A DNA stretch of 6,176 bases from CAYREV01 sp964423345 (GTDB lineage Bacteria > Bacteroidota > Rhodothermia > Balneolales > Balneolaceae), in assembly GCA_964423345.1 (NCBI GenBank), contig CAYREV010000065.1:1-6176 (forward strand), read 5' to 3'. Below, in pieces: positions 1 through 5,306 of this stretch. A program made the translations under genes and the position numbers. How positions within the stretch are numbered: the first letter of the stretch is position 1; each line of letters begins with the position of its first letter. The notes under the pieces are model-generated. The model was not told the DNA's origin, ran no database searches, and worked only from the letters and a program-made list of their open reading frames with translations.

Positions 1-362
1 ACCCGGAGTTCGACGACGGTCGCGTCCTCGCGTTCGACACCGCCACGCAAGAGCGCTTGTGGACCTACGAGGACTACGGATTCCGAGGCAAGCTCGACGA
101 CCTTGCCCTCAGCGACGATGGTTCCCGCGTCGTCGCCGCTGCCTCTGGGAGCCTGGATGACGAGACCGGTGACGTGCTCACCGTGCTCGATGGCGCCACC
201 GGCTCGGTCGTCACCCAGCTCGACGGGACCGACGGCTTCGGGAGCATCCGGGACGTGGACACCACCGAGGACGGCCGCCACGTCCTCGGCCTCGGAAGCA
301 GTGGGCATCCCTACACCGGGCAAGGCGATCGCATCCTGTTCGGCCTTCGCGACATCCCCTGA
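1..362 (+). CDS. C-terminal fragment of a beta-propeller (PQQ/WD40-like) protein
   Basis: The reading frame is open from the left edge (first full codon at position 3) to a TGA at 360-362, giving 119 visible residues; the start lies outside the window. Two blade-like repeats are visible: GRVLAFDTATQERLW near residues 7-21 and GDVLTVLDGATGSVV further on. Each is a strand ending in a D-x-x-T-G-type turn, as in PQQ-like and WD40-like propellers. A DDGSRVV strand lies between them, and the protein ends on a final hydrophobic strand (DRILFGL). Such propellers usually act as secreted or periplasmic binding or scaffolding domains; the specific role cannot be read from this fragment. It runs opposite to all other genes here and converges on them, so it may be a host gene outside the phage-like block or a separate phage transcription unit. 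Composition is acidic and codon choice GC-rich, like its neighbours. Confidence 0.75.
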   Translation, partial: PEFDDGRVLAFDTATQERLWTYEDYGFRGKLDDLALSDDGSRVVAAASGSLDDETGDVLTVLDGATGSVVTQLDGTDGFGSIRDVDTTEDGRHVLGLGSSGHPYTGQGDRILFGLRDIP

Positions 363-374
363 ACGCGGCCGCGT
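363..374. repeat. 12-bp perfect palindrome between convergent genes
   Basis: ACGCGGCCGCGT is its own reverse complement and contains a NotI-type GCGGCCGC core. It fills the 11-base gap between the TGA of the plus-strand propeller gene (360-362) and the TGA of the minus-strand 64-aa gene (376-374), taking in one base of the latter stop codon. It has no loop and no T-tract on either side, so it does not resemble a standard intrinsic terminator. It could be a protein-binding site or an element-boundary site, or chance in GC-rich DNA. Confidence 0.5.
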
Positions 375-568
375 CACACCAGGCCGGCCCGCACCGCCAA
401 TACACCGCCGCCAGCCACGCCGGCTAGCAGCCCCCGCACCGCCCACTTCAACCACCGGATGTCCGCCTCGTTCACCACCCCCGTCTCCACCATCCTGTCC
501 ACCTTCTCGTGAAGCTCGGACAGTGACTCCTCGATCCGTTCCAGCCTGATCTCGTGCTTCCCGTTCAC
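374..568 (-). CDS. 64-aa coiled-coil plus membrane-anchor protein, possibly XhlA/holin-like
   Basis: A small protein starting at GTG 568-566, which overlaps the preceding exonuclease stop by four bases (GTGA). A GGAGG lies upstream at 579-583 with a 10-base spacer. Residues about 5-30 are highly charged with heptad-like hydrophobic spacing (I7, L9, I12, L16, L19, V23, V27), suggesting a short amphipathic helix or coiled coil. Residues about 42-64 are rich in G, A, V and L (GLLAGVAGGGVLAV), consistent with one weakly hydrophobic membrane helix. This layout, a short helix followed by one C-terminal transmembrane segment, is known for XhlA-type phage lysis accessory proteins. The last position in the virion operon also suits a lysis role. 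The assignment rests on layout only; no signature motif is visible, and a small membrane-associated virion protein is an alternative. An in-frame ORF runs on upstream to 721, but that part is shadow sequence inside the exonuclease gene. Confidence 0.65.
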   Translation of the reverse strand: MNGKHEIRLERIEESLSELHEKVDRMVETGVVNEADIRWLKWAVRGLLAGVAGGGVLAVRAGLV

Positions 569-1101
569 GTCCAATCCACCTCCAGTTGCTCGAACCCGAT
601 CCCGTCCTTGGCACGCGCCACCACGTACCCCACATCCCGCCCGAACTCGAACACGTCCCGGTTGAGCTCCACGTCCGACCGGTTGCGATCCAAGACCTCC
701 AGCACCCGGCCCTGCCGCCACAACTGTGGCACCCCGCCGGCGACGACGTCCTTGCGCCGACCAAGCGTGGCGTCGGCCAGGGCGTCCAGCGAGATCCTCC
801 GCCCGTGACGCTGCTTGATCGTGGCCAGCGTGTCGACCGTCCGGTCCTCAAACTCGCCCCGCACGTCCCAGGCCAGCTCGGCCTCAAGCACTCGGTAGTC
901 GAACCCCAGGATGTTGTGGCCAACGATGGTCGAAGCCCCTCGCAACCGGTCCATCAGCCGCTCAAGCTCGGGCTGCAGGAAGAACTCGTACACGCTGCCC
1001 CGGCCAGTGTCCATGATGCCCGCGACGGCCACCTCCTGCTCATCCAGCCCGCGCTCGTCCCCGAAGAACTGGGTCTCGATGTCCAGCACGACCGTGCTCA
1101 C
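565..1101 (-). CDS. DEDD/RNase H-fold 3'-5' exonuclease (YprB/RNase_H_2-like)
   Basis: A 178-aa predicted metal-dependent 3'-5' exonuclease of the DnaQ-like superfamily. Motif I is VVLDIET (D7, E9). Motif II is IVGHNILGFDYRVL (residues 59-72; H62, N63, D68). A central segment, DTLATIKQR...ISLDALADATLGRRKD, matches the D-L ... L-x-x-L/A-x-x-x-L-G-x-x-K pattern of YprB-like RNase_H_2 domains. Motif III would be RNRSDVELNRDVFEFG (D143), where relatives usually have Y-N/C-x-x-D-V; the usual tyrosine appears to be replaced. The start is taken as GTG 1101-1099 because its GTGA overlaps the TGA of the upstream appendage gene and motif I then falls at residues 4-10, as expected. The frame is open to 1257, but the extra residues are low-complexity shadow sequence. 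The substrate (DNA or RNA) is unknown. Finding it at the end of a virion operon, not in a replication module, is unusual; genome maintenance, packaging-associated trimming or host-nucleic-acid degradation are all guesses. Confidence 0.85.
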   Translation of the reverse strand: MSTVVLDIETQFFGDERGLDEQEVAVAGIMDTGRGSVYEFFLQPELERLMDRLRGASTIVGHNILGFDYRVLEAELAWDVRGEFEDRTVDTLATIKQRHGRRISLDALADATLGRRKDVVAGGVPQLWRQGRVLEVLDRNRSDVELNRDVFEFGRDVGYVVARAKDGIGFEQLEVDWT

Positions 1102-2201
1102 CCCACCACCCCCGTGACTCGAGCTCGGGAACACACGCTCAGCCGGCGCAGGCCGATCTCCTGGTAGAGCACCTGGCCTTCGAGGCGCTCGGTGCCCAGC
1201 ACGCCGGCCACGCTGTAGTCCTGGCCCTGCCAGGTCACGCGAGCGCCCGGCACCCACGTATCGCGCCCGAGCGCGAACAAGACCGCGTCCCCACGGCGCA
1301 GTGTGTCCGGCGCACTGGTCGAGGTCCCGGGGAACTCGGGGGTCTCGCCCAGGCCGAAGGCCGGCGTCCCAGCGGCGACCAGCTGGACGATCCGGCGCAA
1401 CTCCTCGGTGGCCCCTTCCTGGACGCGGGTGACCAGCGAGCCCGCCTCGTCGCTGATGCGCCGCAGGTCGCGCAGCGGCTCCAGGAACCGGCGCGCGATG
1501 ATCCCCTGGGCCTGGGCCTGGACGGCCAGCCCCGTGAGGCTGGGGGCCACCGTGGCCGCCAGGTGGCGTGTGAAGACGACATCGAGTTCGCTGACGAGGT
1601 CGACCTCGGCGTGCACGCGTGGCAGGACCCCGTCGGCGAGGTCCCGCGTGGCCGAGCGCCGCACGGTGAGCGCCGATGGGAGAGCCCGGTGCTCGGCTGC
1701 GGTGTAGCCCACGTTGAGGACCGGCGGGGCCAGGCTCCCATGCTCCCTGGACGCCAGGCGCTGCTGGGCTGCCAGCACCTCATCCTCCGTCTCGTCTCGG
1801 AGCCGGACCCGGAAGGGGCCCGAGGTCGGGACGATCGAGCTGAGCCCCAACAGGTCGTAGATGAGCACGTCCGGGTCCGAGGCCTGGCTGCCGATGCCCG
1901 CCAGCCCGATGGTGGGCTGTGTGTTCCAGGTGAGCGCGGCCTCGTCGAGGTCGCCTGTGACCTCGTCCAGCTTGATGGTGCGCCCCGAGCTCTCCTCGAC
2001 GACCTGGACGGTGACGTCGAGCGGGTCGTCGAAGGCGTCGAAGTGCGCGGGCAGCTGGTCCATGTCGAACTCGAGGTAGGCCCGCCGGTTGGCCGAACTC
2101 TCGCTGCGCACGTGGAGCTCGGTGTCGGTGCCGAAGTTCGAGTCGGGCGCGGCCTCGTCGACGTAGGCATCCGCGACGGCCTCAAGCGTGACGGTGGGCA
2201 G
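1098..2201 (-). CDS. DNRLRE-domain phage appendage protein, short paralogue, CTG start
   Basis: A 367-aa protein read from an inferred CTG start at 2201-2199. Residues 1-170 form a DNRLRE/CBM96-like domain: ADAYVDEAAPDSNFG, then NRRAYLEFDMDQLP and LTWNTQP, the typical order of Y-V-D-E, R-x-Y-x-x-F-D and W-N-T-Q-P elements. The middle (about 170-235) has two or three degenerate copies of the D-L-x-x-x-V-x-P repeat seen in the neighbour. An E/R-rich helix follows (about 235-265). The C-terminal domain (about 290-355) begins RRGDAVLF and ends LYQEIGLRRLSV, closely matching the end of the 670-aa protein. DNRLRE domains occur in surface and secreted proteins and in phage appendages; a tail-fibre or baseplate adhesin role is inferred. 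No ATG, GTG or TTG occurs in this frame between the in-frame TGA at 2207-2205 and GTG 2111, which would cut into the domain. The stop overlaps the exonuclease start. Confidence 0.8.
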   Translation of the reverse strand: MPTVTLEAVADAYVDEAAPDSNFGTDTELHVRSESSANRRAYLEFDMDQLPAHFDAFDDPLDVTVQVVEESSGRTIKLDEVTGDLDEAALTWNTQPTIGLAGIGSQASDPDVLIYDLLGLSSIVPTSGPFRVRLRDETEDEVLAAQQRLASREHGSLAPPVLNVGYTAAEHRALPSALTVRRSATRDLADGVLPRVHAEVDLVSELDVVFTRHLAATVAPSLTGLAVQAQAQGIIARRFLEPLRDLRRISDEAGSLVTRVQEGATEELRRIVQLVAAGTPAFGLGETPEFPGTSTSAPDTLRRGDAVLFALGRDTWVPGARVTWQGQDYSVAGVLGTERLEGQVLYQEIGLRRLSVCSRARVTGVVG

Positions 2202-2209
2202 CCTTCACA

Positions 2210-2215
2210 CCTCCT
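2210..2215 (-). promoter_or_regulatory. Shine-Dalgarno AGGAGG serving a CTG start
   Basis: A perfect AGGAGG on the minus strand, followed by an 8-base spacer (TGTGAAGG) and then CTG at 2201-2199. The TAG stop of the upstream 670-aa gene (2216-2214) lies inside it as TAGGAGG, implying coupled termination and re-initiation. The site decides the start of the downstream gene because no canonical start codon lies at a workable distance in the right frame. The GTG at 2208-2206 is only one base away and leads to a stop after eight codons. Confidence 0.8.
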
Positions 2216-4226
2216 ATGGGACGTTCACCGTGACCTCGCTCACGAGCCCCACGCTCTGGGAGCGCTGGACCGTGGCCTTGGCCCGGCCGGTGGCCGTCAC
2301 GGACACGCGCCGGAGGCCGACCTCCTGGTAGATGCGCTCGTCGCCGATCGTCTCCCAGCCCAGCGTCCCGACGACCGTCCACGTCAGCCCGTCGTAGGTC
2401 ACCGTGTCACCGGGCTGGAAGCTGTCCCCCTGCTTGGCGTAGAGGACCGCATCCCCGCGGCCCAGCTTGTCCTGCGTTGACGAGCGGCCCTGCTCACTGG
2501 TCGCCTCACGCGGGAAGGTCTTGGCCGTCTGGGTGTCGATGAGCTGGACCACGCGCCGCAGCGAACTCGAGGAACCATCCCGGGTGTGCGTCACCTCGGA
2601 CCCGATCTCGCCGGAGATCTCGGCGAAGTCGTCGGCAGACACCGGGATCACAGGTGCCACGGTCCCGGTGGCCCGGGCCTGCACATCCACCTGGGTGGTC
2701 GATGGGCGAAGCGTGCTGGTCAGATCGCTACTGCTCGACAGGGCCGAGGGCTGCACGCTGGCGGGGAGGTCGGCCGTCGCGATCGGCTGGGGCATCAGGC
2801 TGGTGGCGAGGTCGCTCTGGGCCCCGTTGCCGGGGAGGACCTGGCTGGCCAGCTCCCCCGAGGCTGGGATGTTCCCGGGCTGGATCGTGGCGGTCAGGTC
2901 ACCGGTGCCGATGAGGTTGCCAACGGTGACCTGGCTGGCCAGGGTCAGCGAGGCGATGTAGACCAGCTCAGCGGTGCCCTCCTTGCGGGTCAGCAGGAGG
3001 TCGCTGGCCCGGCCTCGGAGCAGGGTGAGCCCGATGCCGTTGTCGAAGCTGCTCTCACCGGGATAGGGCCAGGTAGCAAGCACCGAGAGGTCGGTGGCGT
3101 CGTGGCGGGCCAACACAGCGTTCTTGGAGTCGGCGGGGACCCGCAGGAGGAAGGGATCGGCCGCGTCGGTGGGGAAGACCAGGCCCCAGGGCTCGTCGTC
3201 GACCGCGTGGGTCTCCGAGGCCTCGCCGGTGTTCAGGTTGACCTTGTGGACCTGCTGGCCGATCGTGTCAGCTCCCCAGAGGCGCTCTCCGTCCCAGGCC
3301 AGCTTGGTCAGGAACAGACTGGTGGAGACCTCATCCTCCTCGGTGAGCACCTCGTCACCGATGCTGAACTTCTTGAGGACCTGGTCCACGTCATCGCTGA
3401 CCCACAGATGCGTGCCGGTGTAGGCGATGCCGATGCCCTCGAACCCCGCTGGCAGGCCGTAGGTCGCCTCGTGGGCCCCGTCCAGGCTGAACCGATAGAC
3501 TTGCTCCCTGCTCGCATCCACCCCCCACAGGGCCTGGCGACCCACGTCGTAGGCCAGGTCGTCAACCTCGACCGAGCCCCCGCCAGCGTCACGGAGCTCC
3601 ACCGAGCGCGTGCCGGTGTACCGGTCGCCGTCGACGCGGACGGCCAGCTGGGCGAGCAGGTCGGCCACGCGGTTGTTGTTCGGCGTGACCGTCGAGGAGA
3701 GGTCGCCAGTGGCCTGGCGTTTGAAGGTGAGGACGAGCTCGGGCTCGGCACCCACGCCCTCCCGGCTGACGTAGGCCTGCTCGGGCCCATCGGCCGAGCC
3801 CTCGGTCTCGTCCTGGACCAACAACTCGGCCCGGCCGCCGGGGAAGGCGGCCTCGGCCGTGGAGAGCACGTCCCAGGTTTGGGGGTCCTCGTTGGAGGTC
3901 TGGGTGCCGTGGTCTGTGCCGGTGGCCGGTTGCGTGTTCCATGTGATGCCGCCCTCGGTCCACGCGCCGGTGACCTCGTGGCAGACAAGGGTGCGCTGTA
4001 GGGTGCTGTCTTCCTCGGGGTGGAGGCGGAGCGTGGCGGTGAGGAGTTCGGCCGCGTCGGCTGGCAGCTGGCTCAGGTCGAAGCTGACGTACACGCGCCG
4101 GTCCCCGTCGCCCAGGATGCCGCCCTGGCTTCTCACGTAGAGCCGGGAACCGCCGCCGAAGTTGCTGTCGGGGCTGGCCTCGTCGACATAGGCATCCCGG
4201 TCGGCCTTGAGGGTCTGGCTGGCCAC
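2214..4226 (-). CDS. Modular phage appendage protein: DNRLRE domain, beta-propeller insert, short repeats
   Basis: A 670-aa protein starting at GTG 4226-4224, preceded by GAGGG with a 5-base spacer. Domains in order: (1) residues 1-170, a DNRLRE/CBM96-like domain with DAYVDEASPDSNFG, RRVYVSFDLSQLP, W89-T-E and ITWNTQP; (2) one D-L-x-x-x-V-x-P repeat at 173-181; (3) residues about 220-428, a propeller-like segment of about five blades, clearest as LAYDVGRQALWGVD, IAYTGTHLWVSDD and LAWDGERLWGAD; (4) residues about 441-513, tandem 14-15 residue repeats; (5) a linker with a short helix (SSLRRVVQLID); (6) residues about 586-645, a C-terminal beta-rich domain, GRGDAVLY ... PGDTVTYDGLTWTVVG ... YQEVGLRRVSV. 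Domains 1, 5 and 6 are shared with the next gene, so the pair arose by duplication. A surface-exposed host-binding appendage is the likeliest role, with the propeller as a possible receptor or glycan binder. Domain calls are from pattern; function is inference. Confidence 0.85.
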   Translation of the reverse strand: MASQTLKADRDAYVDEASPDSNFGGGSRLYVRSQGGILGDGDRRVYVSFDLSQLPADAAELLTATLRLHPEEDSTLQRTLVCHEVTGAWTEGGITWNTQPATGTDHGTQTSNEDPQTWDVLSTAEAAFPGGRAELLVQDETEGSADGPEQAYVSREGVGAEPELVLTFKRQATGDLSSTVTPNNNRVADLLAQLAVRVDGDRYTGTRSVELRDAGGGSVEVDDLAYDVGRQALWGVDASREQVYRFSLDGAHEATYGLPAGFEGIGIAYTGTHLWVSDDVDQVLKKFSIGDEVLTEEDEVSTSLFLTKLAWDGERLWGADTIGQQVHKVNLNTGEASETHAVDDEPWGLVFPTDAADPFLLRVPADSKNAVLARHDATDLSVLATWPYPGESSFDNGIGLTLLRGRASDLLLTRKEGTAELVYIASLTLASQVTVGNLIGTGDLTATIQPGNIPASGELASQVLPGNGAQSDLATSLMPQPIATADLPASVQPSALSSSSDLTSTLRPSTTQVDVQARATGTVAPVIPVSADDFAEISGEIGSEVTHTRDGSSSSLRRVVQLIDTQTAKTFPREATSEQGRSSTQDKLGRGDAVLYAKQGDSFQPGDTVTYDGLTWTVVGTLGWETIGDERIYQEVGLRRVSVTATGRAKATVQRSQSVGLVSEVTVNVP
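2688..2906 (-). repeat. Tandem 14-15 residue protein repeats in the 670-aa appendage protein
   Basis: This stretch encodes residues 441-513. Five consecutive units follow the pattern [GSA]-[DE]-L-x-x-[ST]-[VIL]-x-P followed by five or six small or polar residues: GDLTATIQP, GELASQVLP, SDLATSLMP, ADLPASVQP and SDLTSTLRP. A sixth copy, GDLSSTVTP, stands alone before the propeller, and VTVGNLIG at 434-440 may be a decayed copy. The regular L, V and P spacing suggests a short stacked beta-strand rod or spacer. The fold is inferred; the repeats are seen directly. Confidence 0.75.
2943..3569 (-). other. Segment encoding a beta-propeller-like insert in the appendage protein
   Basis: This encodes residues about 220-428 of the 670-aa protein. 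Successive blades end in L-W-x-x-D/S-D or related turns: ALWGVDASREQVYRFSLDG, HLWVSDDVDQVLKKFSIGD and RLWGADTIGQQVHKVNLNTG, then two weaker blades ending LLRVPADSKNAVLARHDATD and LLTRKEGTAELVYIASL. The L-A-W-D-G-x-x-L-W pattern resembles NHL and YncE-type propellers. The paralogue at 1098-2201 has nothing corresponding, so the segment was either inserted here or lost there. Confidence 0.7.
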
Positions 4227-4227
4227 C

Positions 4228-4830
4228 TCATCCCTCTCCCACCGGGCCGGTCAGCTTGCCGAACGCTCGGCCTCCCCGGACGCGCTGGCCGTCGAGGAAG
4301 ACGCGCACGTCGGCCGGGTCCTCGATCACGGGGCCCTTGGGCTGCAGCTTGAGATCCACACCGAACTGGCGGGTGGCCACGTCAAGGCGGAGCAGCACGC
4401 GCGCGTCGAGTTCGGGCAGCCGGCGCTGGTAACCGATGGCGTGGGCGTCGAGGATCGTGGTCGAGCCGTGGCCGGGTTGGTAGTCGCTGTGGGCCTCCTT
4501 GTGTTGGAGCACGTCGGTGTACCGGCCATCGCGGCCGGTGATGGGGATCGGACCCACGGCGAGCTTGAGCCGCTTGCCCCGGAGATCGAACGTGCCATCG
4601 TGGCAGTCCAGCGTCAGCACGGTGCCCTCGCCGGTGGGCCAGAGGTCGCGGAGCTCGAGGCAGGCCAGGCGTTCCTGGTCCACGTCCTCCCATGGGGTGA
4701 GCGGTGGTCGGTCGTAGACCTCGTGCAGGGCAGTATCGTCGGTGTAGTGGGCCACCCAGCCGTAGCGGCGTGGGGGCCAGGGGCCCGGCATGCCCCCGAG
4801 GCGTCGGTTCACCAACTCGTGTGAGGCCAC
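4228..4830 (-). CDS. 200-aa unrecognised phage protein, probably virion-associated
   Basis: Not assigned to a named family. The start is GTG 4830-4828, chosen because an AGGAGG at 4838-4843 lies 7 bases upstream and itself contains the stop of the preceding gene; the open frame continues to 5268 only as shadow sequence. The N-terminal part (about 24-60) reads YGWVAHYTDDTALHEV ... WEDVDQERLACLEL, resembling small domains in phage minor proteins where a W-x-A-x-Y-x-D-G-x-x-L strand is followed by an x-D-I-D-x-x-R-L segment; I know the pattern but not a firm function. Residues 68-95 (GTVLTLDCHDGTFDLRGKRLKL) are beta-rich, 125-160 contain RRLPELDARVLLRLD, and the tail is glycine-rich. No signal peptide or transmembrane helix is seen. 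Position between the Ig-like proteins and the large appendage suggests an adaptor or a minor tail or baseplate protein (inference). The stop TGA at 4230-4228 is one base before the next start. Confidence 0.7.
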   Translation of the reverse strand: MASHELVNRRLGGMPGPWPPRRYGWVAHYTDDTALHEVYDRPPLTPWEDVDQERLACLELRDLWPTGEGTVLTLDCHDGTFDLRGKRLKLAVGPIPITGRDGRYTDVLQHKEAHSDYQPGHGSTTILDAHAIGYQRRLPELDARVLLRLDVATRQFGVDLKLQPKGPVIEDPADVRVFLDGQRVRGGRAFGKLTGPVGEG

Positions 4831-4837
4831 CGTCTGG

Positions 4838-4843
4838 CCTCCT
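4838..4843 (-). promoter_or_regulatory. Shine-Dalgarno AGGAGG overlapping the upstream stop
   Basis: The TAG stop of the 148-aa gene (4844-4842) runs into AGGAGG as TAGGAGG, followed by a 7-base spacer and GTG at 4830-4828. It fixes the start of the 200-aa gene and implies coupled translation. The same TAGGAGG design recurs at 2210-2216. Confidence 0.8.
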
Positions 4844-5288
4844 ATGTGAACTTGTACTCGACGCGCTGGACGAAGTTGCGCTGCCCGGCGGCCGGATCGG
4901 CCGGGACGGCGACCCGGGTGTCGATCTCGAGGTAGGTGTCGTTCTCGATATCCCAGGAGGACAGGTCCTTCTTGTTCGCGTCCGTGGATCCGCCCACGGC
5001 CTTGAACCCGCCGTCGGGATCGGTTACGCCGGTGCCGTTGTCGCTGACGATCTTGACCTCGAGCCACTTCTCGGTGACCACGTCCTCGGTCTCGCCGCCG
5101 TTGCCGTCGTCGAAGGTGGTGTACTTGACGTCGGTGGCGGTGCTGGCGCCGGTGCCGCCCTTGTTGTTGTAGACGTAGAAGGTCTTGACCGTGCTCGTGG
5201 TCCCAGCGTCCACGGTCCCGTAGTCGTGGCTGCTTAGGGGTGTGCTGGCGCCTGTGCTCTCGTACCATTCGATGACTGGGTCTGCCAT
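4842..5288 (-). CDS. 148-aa small virion protein, immunoglobulin-like
   Basis: An acidic protein (MADPVIEWYEST...) starting at ATG 5288-5286, with AGGAG at 5297-5301 and an 8-base spacer. After a short lead, residues 23-45 read YGTVDAGTTSTVKTFYVYNN, the F/Y-G-x-V-x-x-G-x-x-S/T ... V-x-N-x-G pattern typical of Ig-like ASH/DUF1573-type beta-sandwich domains. More beta-strand-like stretches follow: KWLEVKIV (about 74-81), TYLEIDTRVAVP (118-129), and a final RVEYKF strand. There is no transmembrane segment or signal peptide. The same opening pattern occurs in the 128-aa protein next door, so the two may be diverged duplicates or two copies of a common fold. In a virion operon such proteins commonly act as tail-tube, decoration or baseplate components; which one applies here cannot be decided from sequence. 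A major tail protein is possible if the fold proves compatible. Confidence 0.8.
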   Translation of the reverse strand: MADPVIEWYESTGASTPLSSHDYGTVDAGTTSTVKTFYVYNNKGGTGASTATDVKYTTFDDGNGGETEDVVTEKWLEVKIVSDNGTGVTDPDGGFKAVGGSTDANKKDLSSWDIENDTYLEIDTRVAVPADPAAGQRNFVQRVEYKFT

Positions 5289-5306
5289 GGTGTCAACTCC
5301 TGTCCG

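Noticed and set aside
363..374. Palindrome as an intrinsic terminator
   Set aside because: No loop and no T-tract on either side.
1102..1257. Longer N-terminus for the exonuclease
   Set aside because: The extra residues are arginine- and glycine-rich shadow sequence inside the upstream gene; motif I sits correctly when starting at GTG 1101.
2182..2208. GTG one base after the AGGAGG, as start of the short appendage protein
   Set aside because: The spacing is too short and the frame ends after eight codons (VKAAHRHA then stop); it does not lead into the DNRLRE domain.
2205..2216. Readthrough or fusion of the two appendage proteins, which are in the same frame
   Set aside because: Two in-frame stops (TAG 2216-2214 and TGA 2207-2205) separate them, and a strong ribosome binding site sits between them, so separate translation is far more likely.
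1563..2480. Long plus-strand open frame (305 codons) across the junction of the two appendage genes
   Set aside because: Antisense to two well-supported paralogous genes, with no recognisable motif and a low-complexity composition.
2586..4001. Long plus-strand open frame (471 codons) opposite the 670-aa gene
   Set aside because: Its protein is rich in G, R, V and H without domains, and it lies wholly antisense to a gene with clear domains and repeats; it is a product of GC-rich codon bias.
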